NCBI GenBank assembly: GCA_034440135.1
Contig: JAWXBP010000009.1
Location: 1 to 64,000 of the forward strand
Source: Planctomycetia bacterium
GTDB lineage: Bacteria > Planctomycetota > Planctomycetia > Pirellulales > JALHLM01
Reading direction: 5' to 3'
Length of the DNA stretch: 64,000 nucleotides
How positions within the stretch are numbered: the first letter of the stretch is position 1; every line of letters starts with the position of its first letter. Below the pieces are notes generated by a model that saw only the letters and a list, made by a program, of their open reading frames with translations, was not told the origin of the DNA and did no database searches. A program made the translations under genes and the position numbers. Positions 1-7,369 of this stretch are shown in pieces.

Positions 1-1608
1 CTGCCGCGGTCGTTCACACAAGATTTGGGAGTCTTTCAAGCCGGACTGAGCAAATTCACGGCCGCTGGCGGTCAGTTGGCTCTGCGCAACAACTCGACCT
101 ACAACGACAACAACAACTCCGGACAGCCATTCGGCCAGGCCTTCACGAGCGCCTGGGATAACAACGTCGAAGCGGAATTCCGTCAGCCGTTATTGCAGGG
201 CGCCGGCCTGGAAGTGAATCGCATCGCTGGACCAAACGCCTCGCCGGGCTTTTTCTTCGGCAACGGCGTGGTGCTCGCGCGATTAAACACGGACATCGCC
301 GCCGATGACTTCGAAGCTCGCGTGATCGACCTGGTCAGCCAGGTCGAGGACGCCTACTGGGAGCTGGGTTTCGCTTACGCGACACTCGACGCCCGGCGCA
401 CGGCCCGCGACGGAGCGCTCGAATCATGGCGGCGCATCAAAGCGTTGATGGACGTCGGTCAACGCGGCGGCGAGTTGGAGAATGAATCCCAGGCCCGTGC
501 TCAATACTATCAATTCGAATCGCAAGTTCAGGACGCCCTAAGCGGGCGCACGAATGGCAACGGCGTGTACTCGAACGAGCGACGTCTGCGCCGGCTGATG
601 GGCATCTCGGCCAACGACGGCCGTTTGATTCGCCCGGTGCAGCGGCCCGTGCGGGCGAAGGTCGTGTTCGACTGGAACGACATTCTGCCGCAATCGATGA
701 TCTATCGCGTCGAATTGCACCGCCAGCGCGTGCAGATTCGCCGCCGCGAGATGGAAATTATCGCCGCGCGAAACTTCCTCCTGCCCCGTTTGGACGCGGT
801 CGGCACTTACCGCTTCCTGGGGCTCGGCGACGACTACATGGGCAACGGTCCCCCAGGCACGGGAGACTTTGGCAGCGCGTGGGAGAATACGCTGGCCGGC
901 GACTACCAGGAATGGCAACTCGGCGCCCAGTTGACGGTGCCGATCGGCTTCCGCCGAGCCTTGGCGAACATGCGGAACGCCCAGTTGAACCTGTCTCGCG
1001 AGCGGGCGATCCTCGCCGAGCAAGAGCAGCAGATTCAACACGAGCTGAGCAACGCCATCGGCGAATTGGATCGTGCCTTTGTGCTGACGCAAACAAATCT
1101 CGACCGCACGTTGGCCGCGCGGACGCAAGTTCAAGCCGTGACCGACGCCTTCGACGTGGGGCGCGTGACGTTCGATGTCGTGGTCCAAGCCCGGGCGTCG
1201 GAAGTCGACGCGGCGACTGCCTACTATCGCTCGGTGGTCGACTACATGCTGGCGATCAAAAACACGCATTTCCAAAAGGGCACGCTGTTGGAGTTCGACG
1301 GCGTCGCCTTGGGCGAAGGACCCTGGCCGCGCCGTGCCTACACGCAAGCACAACAATTGCGTAGCCATCCGCGGCAGATCAACTACGCCATGACGCGCCG
1401 TCGCGGCATCAACATGGGCGCCCTGCGACCGGCGGCTGTGCAAAACACCGTGCCTGCAAACAATACTTTGCCGGGCGAACGTCTGCCGACGGAAATGCTG
1501 CCCCAGGCGCGCATTCCGGCAGGCCGTCCCATGACGCCGAAGCACGATGTGCCGCCCGCATCGGCAAAGTTGCCAGGATTGCCGGTCTCATCGGGACATG
1601 CCGGGTAG
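1..1608 (+). CDS. TolC-family outer-membrane efflux protein, 5'-truncated by window edge
   Basis: The open frame runs in from base 1, so the N-terminus and signal peptide lie outside the window; a TTG at 25 is in frame but is not a credible start. The visible 535 residues carry the phrase RQPLLQGAG, typical of planctomycete TolC-like proteins, and two long helical stretches rich in Q, E, R and A (roughly 90-180 and 300-400 of the visible part), as expected for the periplasmic coiled-coil barrel. The C-terminal 110 residues are proline- and arginine-rich and look unstructured. The family forms trimeric outer-membrane exit ducts for RND or ABC exporters. Any partner pump would lie upstream, out of view. 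The next gene is convergent, with about 30 bp between the stops. The family call is firm; the substrate is unknown. Confidence 0.85.
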   Translation: MPRSFTQDLGVFQAGLSKFTAAGGQLALRNNSTYNDNNNSGQPFGQAFTSAWDNNVEAEFRQPLLQGAGLEVNRIAGPNASPGFFFGNGVVLARLNTDIAADDFEARVIDLVSQVEDAYWELGFAYATLDARRTARDGALESWRRIKALMDVGQRGGELENESQARAQYYQFESQVQDALSGRTNGNGVYSNERRLRRLMGISANDGRLIRPVQRPVRAKVVFDWNDILPQSMIYRVELHRQRVQIRRREMEIIAARNFLLPRLDAVGTYRFLGLGDDYMGNGPPGTGDFGSAWENTLAGDYQEWQLGAQLTVPIGFRRALANMRNAQLNLSRERAILAEQEQQIQHELSNAIGELDRAFVLTQTNLDRTLAARTQVQAVTDAFDVGRVTFDVVVQARASEVDAATAYYRSVVDYMLAIKNTHFQKGTLLEFDGVALGEGPWPRRAYTQAQQLRSHPRQINYAMTRRRGINMGALRPAAVQNTVPANNTLPGERLPTEMLPQARIPAGRPMTPKHDVPPASAKLPGLPVSSGHAG

Positions 1609-1638
1609 AAGAGGCTCACGCATTGTTGCTGGGAACAA

Positions 1639-3390
1639 CTAGATGAACCCATATTTGCGCAACAATTGAACCGTGGCGAGGACCGCCATCGCGAGGAAGA
1701 ATGCGCCGGCCAGGAACATGGCGATGCGCATAAACCAACCCGGGCGAATCGCCTTGGGCAGCAGAATGGTGTTCACGCCGATCGTATGCCAGCAACTGAA
1801 GCCGAGGGCATAGTTGTAGAACAGCCCCGTGATTTCAATGAGCTGCTTGGGACTGGTGAAGGACAACATGAGGAAGCCGAACGCGACATAGCAGCAGAGC
1901 ACCATGAAATAGAGACGCCCGATGTGCGCCGGATCCCAGCTTCGCAACCGCTTGCTGCCGGTCCAAAACACATCCACCCAACGCCGTAAGAACCCGTCGG
2001 CGGTGACGGGAATGGTTCCTGCGAGCACGAGAAACCCGCAGAACAACGTCAAGAACCAGAACAGCGGCCCCCAGGTGGAGCCGACTGCGTTGGCGACGCC
2101 ATCGGCCGTCATGCCAGCGGCGTTCCAATCGTTCGCAGTCGTACCGCGCGGCAAAAACTGGACGCTCAACATACTGGGAAGCGCCAGCCCGACGAAGCAA
2201 GCGGGCCCCCAGACGATGAGTTGATCGCGCAAGATGTGTTTTTGCCACCGCCGCCAACGCGGGAGCGTCTGTTCGTTGACGTCAAACACCACTCCGGTGT
2301 GCGACAGTTCCAGCCGTCGATTGCCAAAGATGGTCGGGATGGCGCCCACGTGATGGCCCATGCCCCAGCCTTGATCACGCGTGTAGACGCTGACGGTCGT
2401 ATTGGTCAAGCCTCCGGAACCCGCCACGGCGACCATGGCGCTCAGCCCGGCGATAATCGCCAAGTTGATCGTGGGGAATCCTCGTCCCTCCCACAGCGAG
2501 ACGAAAACATTCTCCAGATTGTCGCCGTCGCGCCGACCGTCTTGATCTTGGTCGTTGAATTCGCCGGCGTCGGGCCGTCCGTTGCGATTTTTGTCGTCCC
2601 AGCTTTCGACACTGTCCAGTCGGCCGTCGCTATCCCAGTCCTCGCCCGGGTCCAGCACGCCGTTTCCGTTGAAATCCTCGCTGCGCTCAATCGGCACATT
2701 GCCGAACTTCACGAAGCCGGAACAGATCTCCTTCCAAGTCGCCGCCTTGGAATACATGAACGCCAGGAACAGCAGAAAACCTACGACGGTGACGAGTTTG
2801 AAGGTCATCACCGCTTTGACGGAATTGTAAACCTTGCCGCCGAAGATCAGCGGCAACATGCCGAGTAGGAAGATCACGTAACTCAACCCGCGCATCAGCC
2901 AGAAGTCGCCGGAGATGTGATCCGGGTCAGGCACCCGGTCGAGGATCATCATCGCCACCGGAGTGGCGGCGTTCGACGCCAAGTACGGAAACACCGCGCC
3001 GAAATCGAGCACCAGATACAAGCAAAGCCAGAACATCGGCCCCGGCAACAATCGGAACTTGCCGGTGAAGATCGGCTCGCCCGAGTAGAGCGTGTAGCGG
3101 CTAATCTCCAGGTTGTAAAATACCTGGCCGACGATGCTCAGCGTGGCGAGCCACAGCAATCCGCCGCCATAGCGCGCCGTTACGACAGGACCTTGCAGCC
3201 ACTCGCCGCCGCCGATCGCCGCGGCCCCCATCACCAACCCCGGCCCGATCAGCGCCGTCCAATTGCGCCAGGTAAACGACGGCGCATCGATCAACTCCGC
3301 GGCGTCCCACCGCGGCATCTGGGGCGAGCCCGGATGCGGGGGCGTAAACGTCGAGGAATTCTCGGGCGGTGAAGACGGAGCAGCAGTCAC
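1639..3390 (-). CDS. Nramp-like divalent-metal transporter with tandem calcium-type loop insert
   Basis: A polytopic inner-membrane protein of 583 residues. The start is GTG at 3390, preceded by GGGAGG four bases upstream. About eleven hydrophobic segments are visible. The first has the Nramp-like GPGLVMGAAAIGGGEW, where classical Nramp has a DPGN metal-binding turn; here GGGE replaces it, so ion selectivity may differ. Residues 239-291 form a hydrophilic insert of four 12-residue loops of the pattern D-x-D/N-x-D/N-G-x-x-D (D239, D251, D266, D280), the EF-hand or thrombospondin-type-3 calcium pattern. The insert sits between membrane segments, so it should project on one face of the membrane. 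Known family: Nramp-related symporters. Inference: calcium binding by the insert. Metal substrate not determinable. Confidence 0.75.
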   Translation of the reverse strand: MTAAPSSPPENSSTFTPPHPGSPQMPRWDAAELIDAPSFTWRNWTALIGPGLVMGAAAIGGGEWLQGPVVTARYGGGLLWLATLSIVGQVFYNLEISRYTLYSGEPIFTGKFRLLPGPMFWLCLYLVLDFGAVFPYLASNAATPVAMMILDRVPDPDHISGDFWLMRGLSYVIFLLGMLPLIFGGKVYNSVKAVMTFKLVTVVGFLLFLAFMYSKAATWKEICSGFVKFGNVPIERSEDFNGNGVLDPGEDWDSDGRLDSVESWDDKNRNGRPDAGEFNDQDQDGRRDGDNLENVFVSLWEGRGFPTINLAIIAGLSAMVAVAGSGGLTNTTVSVYTRDQGWGMGHHVGAIPTIFGNRRLELSHTGVVFDVNEQTLPRWRRWQKHILRDQLIVWGPACFVGLALPSMLSVQFLPRGTTANDWNAAGMTADGVANAVGSTWGPLFWFLTLFCGFLVLAGTIPVTADGFLRRWVDVFWTGSKRLRSWDPAHIGRLYFMVLCCYVAFGFLMLSFTSPKQLIEITGLFYNYALGFSCWHTIGVNTILLPKAIRPGWFMRIAMFLAGAFFLAMAVLATVQLLRKYGFI

Positions 3391-3549
3391 GGAACCTCCC
3401 GAAGCGATCGGTTCGAGGGGTGGCGGGGCGCGGTCGAGACGTGGAGCCTAACAGCTTGGCAACAATCTGCCCCAGTTGCAAGCGTGTTGTTGCGACTCGA
3501 CGACTTGGGTCGGCCACTTCACTCGGGACCAATTCGCCGCCGCGCCGAT

Positions 3550-3614
3550 AAGCCCAGGGAAGGCCCTCCAAGTCGAATTTGTCATCCACGACATCGGAGG
3601 CCTTCCCTGGGCTT
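3550..3614. repeat. 65-bp palindromic element, copy 1 of 4
   Basis: The ends are AAGCCCAGGGAAGGC and its exact reverse complement, with the inner stem extended by CCTCC/GGAGG around a bulged base and a non-conserved loop. It begins 45 bp downstream of the aspS stop. Identical outer arms recur at 27035, 49243 and 53602, and each copy is also exactly 65 bp. Confidence 0.9.
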
Positions 3615-3659
3615 GGGAGCGCACCATCGCATTCGTTCCGAGCAGCGTTGCGACAGGCG

Positions 3660-5426
3660 TTACGTGTTGATCTTGATCGACAGCTCCTTGAGCTGCCGCG
3701 CATCGACCTGCCCCGGGGCTTCGGTCATCAAGTCCGCCGCCTTTTGCGTCTTCGGGAAAGCGATGCAATCGCGGATGTTCTCCAACCCGGTGAACAGCAT
3801 CACGCAACGGTCAATACCGAGCGCAATCCCGCCGTGCGGCGGAGCGCCGAATTGCAGGGCGTCAAGCAAGAAGCCGAACCGGTCGCGCGCGGTTTCGCGC
3901 GACAGCCCCAGCAGATCGAAGACCTGTTGCTGCACGCCCTGATCGTGAATTCGAATCGTACCGCCGCCCGCCTCGCAACCGTTGCACACCAGGTCGTAGG
4001 CCTGCGCGCGGCACTTACCCGGGTCGCTCTCGAGCATCTCCAGATCCTGCGGCCGGGGCGCGGTGAACGGATGATGCATCGCCGCCCAGCAATTCTCCTC
4101 CGCATCGTGAGCGAACATTGGGAACTCGACGACCCAAGAGAAGTGCATCGCGTTGGGGGCGTACAACCCGAGTTCTTTGCCAAATCGCTTGCGCAGTCCA
4201 TAGAGCGCTTTGCAGGTCGTTTCGAAGGTGTCCGCGACAAAGCAGAGGAAATCGCCCGGCGCAGCGCCCAGCTTATCGCCAATCCGCTTCAATAAGTCCG
4301 GCTGAAAGTTCTTCGCGGTCGGCGAGGCGAGCGTGCCGTCGGCCTCGACTTTGAACCAGACCAATCCGCCGGCGCCGTGATCTTGCATCACGAACGCAGT
4401 GAGCTCATCGATGCCCTTGCGCGAATACTTTTCGGCGGCGCCCTTCGCGTTCAGCCCGCGGACGCGTTTGCCGCTGGCGGCTGCTTCTTTGAACACGCGA
4501 AAATCAGCTTCCTTGGCCAATTCGGTCACGTCGACCAATTCCATGGCGAAACGCAGGTCTGGCGCGTCGTGCCCGTAGCGCTCCATCGCGTCGTCATACG
4601 TCATCCGCGCTAGAGGCAGCTTGACGTCCAATCGCAAGATATCCTTCGCCAGCTTGGCGACCAGTCCGTCGATGATGCCGATCACGTCGTCCGAGTCAAC
4701 GAACGCCATCTCGACGTCGAGTTGCGTGAACTCCGGTTGCCGGTCGGCCCGTAAATCCTCGTCGCGGAAGCACCGGGCGACCTGCACATAGCGGTCGTAG
4801 CCGGCGATCATCAGGATTTGTTTGTACAACTGTGGCGACTGCGGCAGGGCGTAGAACTTGCCCGGGTGGACCCGGCTGGGGACCAGGTAATCCCGCGCCC
4901 CTTCCGGCGTGCTGCGGCCCAGCATCGGCGTTTCGACTTCGATGAAGCGATGCTCATCGAAGTAGTCCCGCATCGCCTTGATCATCCGATGCCGCAGGAC
5001 AATCGTCCGCTGCATGTCCGGACGGCGCAGGTCGAGGTACCGGTACTTGAGCCGCAGGTCCTCGCCGGGCAGATCCATCGTCCCCGGCTGGAAGGGCGGC
5101 ACCAGGCTCTTGTTCAAAATCTCCAGTTTTCGGCAGCGCAGTTCGATTTCGCCGGTGTCCAGCTTCGGATTGGTCGTTCCCTCGGGCCGCTTGGCGACCT
5201 TTCCGGTGACGGCCAGCACGAATTCCGTGCGGAGTTGCCGCGCCTCGGCGAGCAGTTCCGCCCCGCCATCGGGGGTGAAAACCACTTGCGCCTTGCCATA
5301 CCGGTCGCGCAGGTCGACGAACAGGCTGCCGCCGTGGTCGCGGTAGCTATCGACCCACCCGCAAAGGGTCACTTCCTGACCAACATGCGCGGCCCGCAGT
5401 TCGCCGCAAGTCTGAGTACGAAGCAA
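3660..5426 (-). CDS. aspS: Aspartyl-tRNA synthetase
   Basis: Class II synthetase charging tRNA-Asp (or tRNA-Asx). An N-terminal OB-fold anticodon domain is visible (VTLCGWVDSYRDHG). Class II motif 2 contains FRDEDLRADRQPEFTQLD, the large bacterial GAD insertion follows, and motif 3 is GGIALGIDR near the C-terminus. I chose the TTG at 5426: it follows AGGGG at good spacing and gives 588 residues, close to the usual bacterial length of about 590. The frame stays open upstream to 5540, but that stretch translates half of a 27-bp inverted repeat and is not part of the enzyme. The gene stands alone, with a palindromic element behind its stop. Confidence 0.96.
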   Translation of the reverse strand: MLRTQTCGELRAAHVGQEVTLCGWVDSYRDHGGSLFVDLRDRYGKAQVVFTPDGGAELLAEARQLRTEFVLAVTGKVAKRPEGTTNPKLDTGEIELRCRKLEILNKSLVPPFQPGTMDLPGEDLRLKYRYLDLRRPDMQRTIVLRHRMIKAMRDYFDEHRFIEVETPMLGRSTPEGARDYLVPSRVHPGKFYALPQSPQLYKQILMIAGYDRYVQVARCFRDEDLRADRQPEFTQLDVEMAFVDSDDVIGIIDGLVAKLAKDILRLDVKLPLARMTYDDAMERYGHDAPDLRFAMELVDVTELAKEADFRVFKEAAASGKRVRGLNAKGAAEKYSRKGIDELTAFVMQDHGAGGLVWFKVEADGTLASPTAKNFQPDLLKRIGDKLGAAPGDFLCFVADTFETTCKALYGLRKRFGKELGLYAPNAMHFSWVVEFPMFAHDAEENCWAAMHHPFTAPRPQDLEMLESDPGKCRAQAYDLVCNGCEAGGGTIRIHDQGVQQQVFDLLGLSRETARDRFGFLLDALQFGAPPHGGIALGIDRCVMLFTGLENIRDCIAFPKTQKAADLMTEAPGQVDARQLKELSIKINT

Positions 5427-5480
5427 GTTGCAACCCCTTTGCCAAACATGAGTTCCGGCTGGCCATGCCACTCGGACCAC

Positions 5481-5587
5481 TACACTAGCCCGACGCGCCA
5501 GCGAGGGAGAGAGGACGTCGTAGCTGAGTACGGCCGGCACTCAGCTCCCACGTCAACTCCCCCTCGCTGGCGCGTCGGGCTAGTGTA
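5481..5587. repeat. Perfect 27-bp inverted repeat, 53-bp spacer
   Basis: The arms at 5481-5507 and 5561-5587 are exact reverse complements; the core reads CTAGCCCGACGCGCCAGCG. The element lies just upstream of aspS (whose start is at 5426) in the gap to the next minus-strand gene, so it may be part of a 5' leader or a dispersed hairpin element. No second copy was noticed in the window. Confidence 0.9.
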
Positions 5588-5716
5588 CCGGCTCGAATGG
5601 CTCGCAGAACACTAGATCGAACAGAACCGCCCCCAGGTTCGCCCCGGGACGGAAAGTTTGGCATTGTAAGAGCGAAACGCCGGGGGGTCGAGAAGGGGCC
5701 GTGTCTCGATTGCGAA

Positions 5717-6070
5717 CTAACGAAAGTAAAGTCCGACGAGAAAGCCCATTGTCGTCACCGAGACGACGAACCCGACAAAGAACAGAGCCATGCCCACGGA
5801 CCGGCAACAAACTCGACAATACTGGACCGTGACTTCCTGTTTCAACCGTTCCATCGCAGATCGCGGTGGGAGAATTATCCCAAACGCTAGGTAAAAAACG
5901 CGAAGCCATTTAGGAACATTCGTCAATTCGCTCACCGAAAAGCGCCCCTGACACCTTGGACAAACGGCGCTCGCCCGTTTTGTACCGCCATCATTTTGCG
6001 GTTCGAACGAGGTAAGTGTCGACTGATAAGGGTTCTCGTCCATCCAGCCATCATAAGCGACGTCCGACAT
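5717..6070 (-). CDS. Small zinc-ribbon membrane protein with NPYQS N-terminus
   Basis: A 117-residue protein of unknown function. The N-terminus carries DENPYQS, a phrase common at the start of small Pirellulales membrane proteins. C37-x2-C40 and C85-x2-C88 form a plausible zinc ribbon. Hydrophobic segments at about 55-68 and 92-115 suggest one or two membrane passes. I prefer the ATG at 6070, which follows a G-rich Shine-Dalgarno-like stretch. An in-frame ATG at 6175 would add 35 residues and make this start overlap that of the divergent acidic gene at 6174. The much longer upstream extension is the antisense of the acidic gene. Role inferred only as a membrane protein. Confidence 0.6.
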   Translation of the reverse strand: MSDVAYDGWMDENPYQSTLTSFEPQNDGGTKRASAVCPRCQGRFSVSELTNVPKWLRVFYLAFGIILPPRSAMERLKQEVTVQYCRVCCRSVGMALFFVGFVVSVTTMGFLVGLYFR

Positions 6071-6173
6071 CCAGTCCGCCCCCCGATCTCCCGATTGACA
6101 AACGGGCGTAACTCCCGTACCAATTTGATCTTGGATTGTTTTTTGTCGCCCGCCCCCACGAGTCGAATCGTCC

Positions 6174-6533
6174 ATGAAGGTTAGCCTGGAAGCTGCTCCG
6201 ACTGAGTTGAAAGCCTTTCCGCCAGCGGAGGAGCTCCCCTGCTGGAACACGCCCGCCGGGCTGGTCGTGGACCCCGTGGCGGAAGACGACGACTCTGAGG
6301 ATGATGACGAGGAAGAAGAGGATGACGACGACGCGGAGATCGAGATCGTCACGACGCCCGAAGTCGACGATGAAGAGTTCGACGAAGACGACTTCGACGA
6401 CGATTTTGATGACGACTTCGAGCAGGACCTCGACGAAAACGAGTTCATGGACTTCGACGAGGACGAACACCTGATCGACGGAAAAGACGACAATGACAAG
6501 AAAGCCGACTTCAGCGGCGACGTTGAACCGTAG
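6174..6533 (+). CDS. Extremely acidic hypothetical protein
   Basis: 119 residues. Residues 36-100 are almost entirely Asp, Glu, Phe and a few small residues, with runs such as DDDSEDDDEEEEDDDD and the repeat DDFDDDFDDDF. No signal peptide, membrane segment or known domain is seen. Low-complexity acidic tails of this kind can bind cations, basic proteins or nucleic-acid-binding partners, but nothing here identifies a partner. No strong Shine-Dalgarno precedes the ATG; GTG codons at about 6267 and 6276 are alternative starts that would leave only the acidic part. Coding on this strand is favoured because the antisense frame is poly-serine. Function unknown. Confidence 0.55.
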   Translation: MKVSLEAAPTELKAFPPAEELPCWNTPAGLVVDPVAEDDDSEDDDEEEEDDDDAEIEIVTTPEVDDEEFDEDDFDDDFDDDFEQDLDENEFMDFDEDEHLIDGKDDNDKKADFSGDVEP

Positions 6534-6541
6534 GATTTAGG

Positions 6542-6735
6542 CCCGCTAAACACGCGAAACACACGAAAGAGTTGGTGGGAGAGTAGTTCACGGAAGACGC
6601 GGAAGAACACGGAAAAGAGGTAGTAGGGAGTTGGGTAGCAAAGTGTTCCCGCTCCACCTTCCGTGTCATTCCGCGTATTCCGTGAACCAAAACTTTCGCC
6701 TCCCCTTTTCGCGTCCTTTCGCGTATTTCGCGGTT
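6542..6735. repeat. Imperfect long inverted repeat of CGCGAAA/TTTCGCG motifs
   Basis: The left half has repeated motifs (acgcgaaacac, cacggaagacgcggaag). The right half carries near-complements (ttccgcgtattccgtgaa, cgcgtcctttcgcgtattt). Together they could form a long imperfect hairpin between the acidic gene and the TPR gene. A perfect relative of the same motif is at 36075-36211. Confidence 0.6.
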
Positions 6736-6768
6736 ACCTACCAGTAGTACCCCGGAGCAGAGCCAACC

Positions 6769-7203
6769 ATGTCGGATGACAGCAAGTTTTCAGCGGACTT
6801 CGACGAGGATTCGAGCGGCACGGCTTTGCGCGATCGCGCGCCGTCGAACCAGCTTGATTTCGACATCCGCTTTTACGACGCCATCCTGGAACGCTCCCCG
6901 AATTACCTTGACGTCCTCCGTTGCCAAGGCGGCCTGTTGGCTCGCAAGGGTCTGCACGAGCGCTCCCTGGAAGTCGACCGCCGGCTGGTGCGACTCGCCC
7001 CGGACGACGAAGTCGCCCATTACAACCTGGCTTGCAACCTGGCCCTCGCCGGCCTGGCCCGCGACGGCCTGCAACAACTCCGCCGCGCCCTGGAACTCGG
7101 CTACCGCGACTTCCGTTACCTGACCATGGACGGCGACCTCGACGCCCTCCGTGACACGACGGAGTATCAGGAGTTGGCCCGGAAGTATGGGTTCGACGGT
7201 TGA
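6769..7203 (+). CDS. TPR-repeat protein
   Basis: 144 residues, no signal peptide. Residues 30-130 contain three helical-hairpin units with tetratricopeptide spacing (for example HYNLACNLALAGLARDGLQQ, followed by an ALELGYRDF unit). TPR arrays are protein-protein scaffolds; the partner cannot be told. The final unit, DLDALRDTTEYQELARKYG, matches the closing helix seen in many bacterial TPR proteins. The start ATG follows GGAGCAGAG. The gene is followed by heptamer repeats and then ileS on the same strand. Confidence 0.8.
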   Translation: MSDDSKFSADFDEDSSGTALRDRAPSNQLDFDIRFYDAILERSPNYLDVLRCQGGLLARKGLHERSLEVDRRLVRLAPDDEVAHYNLACNLALAGLARDGLQQLRRALELGYRDFRYLTMDGDLDALRDTTEYQELARKYGFDG

Positions 7204-7216
7204 TCGCAGCGGCCAA

Positions 7217-7365
7217 GTGATGAGTGCGGAGTGATGAGTGATGAGTGATGAGTTTTGGCACTGAGCCCAGAACTCGATCGCCAATTCATTCCCCTTGGCT
7301 CCCCCTAGAACAATCGTGACGAGTCCACTCATCACTCATCACTCATCACTCATCACTCATCACTC
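7217..7365. repeat. Inverted pair of heptanucleotide tandem repeats before ileS
   Basis: Five GTGATGA-type units (7217-7251, one variant) face five perfect ACTCATC units plus a partial one (7327-7365). The units are reverse complements, so the two arrays could pair over 30 bp or more around a loop of about 75 bp. The right array ends 4 bp before the ileS ATG. Confidence 0.9.
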
Positions 7366-7369
7366 CCCC

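Noticed and set aside
5427-5540. N-terminal extension of AspRS
   Set aside because: It translates one arm of an inverted repeat; the TTG at 5426 gives the usual length and N-terminus.
5717-6610. Long minus-strand frame with poly-serine N-terminal half
   Set aside because: Its first 180 codons are the antisense of the acidic gene and of a repeat; only the C-terminal 117 residues have protein character, so the start was moved to 6070.
7295-7369. N-terminal extension of IleRS
   Set aside because: It translates ACTCATC repeats ([11 protein letters not shown]) and has no homology expectation.
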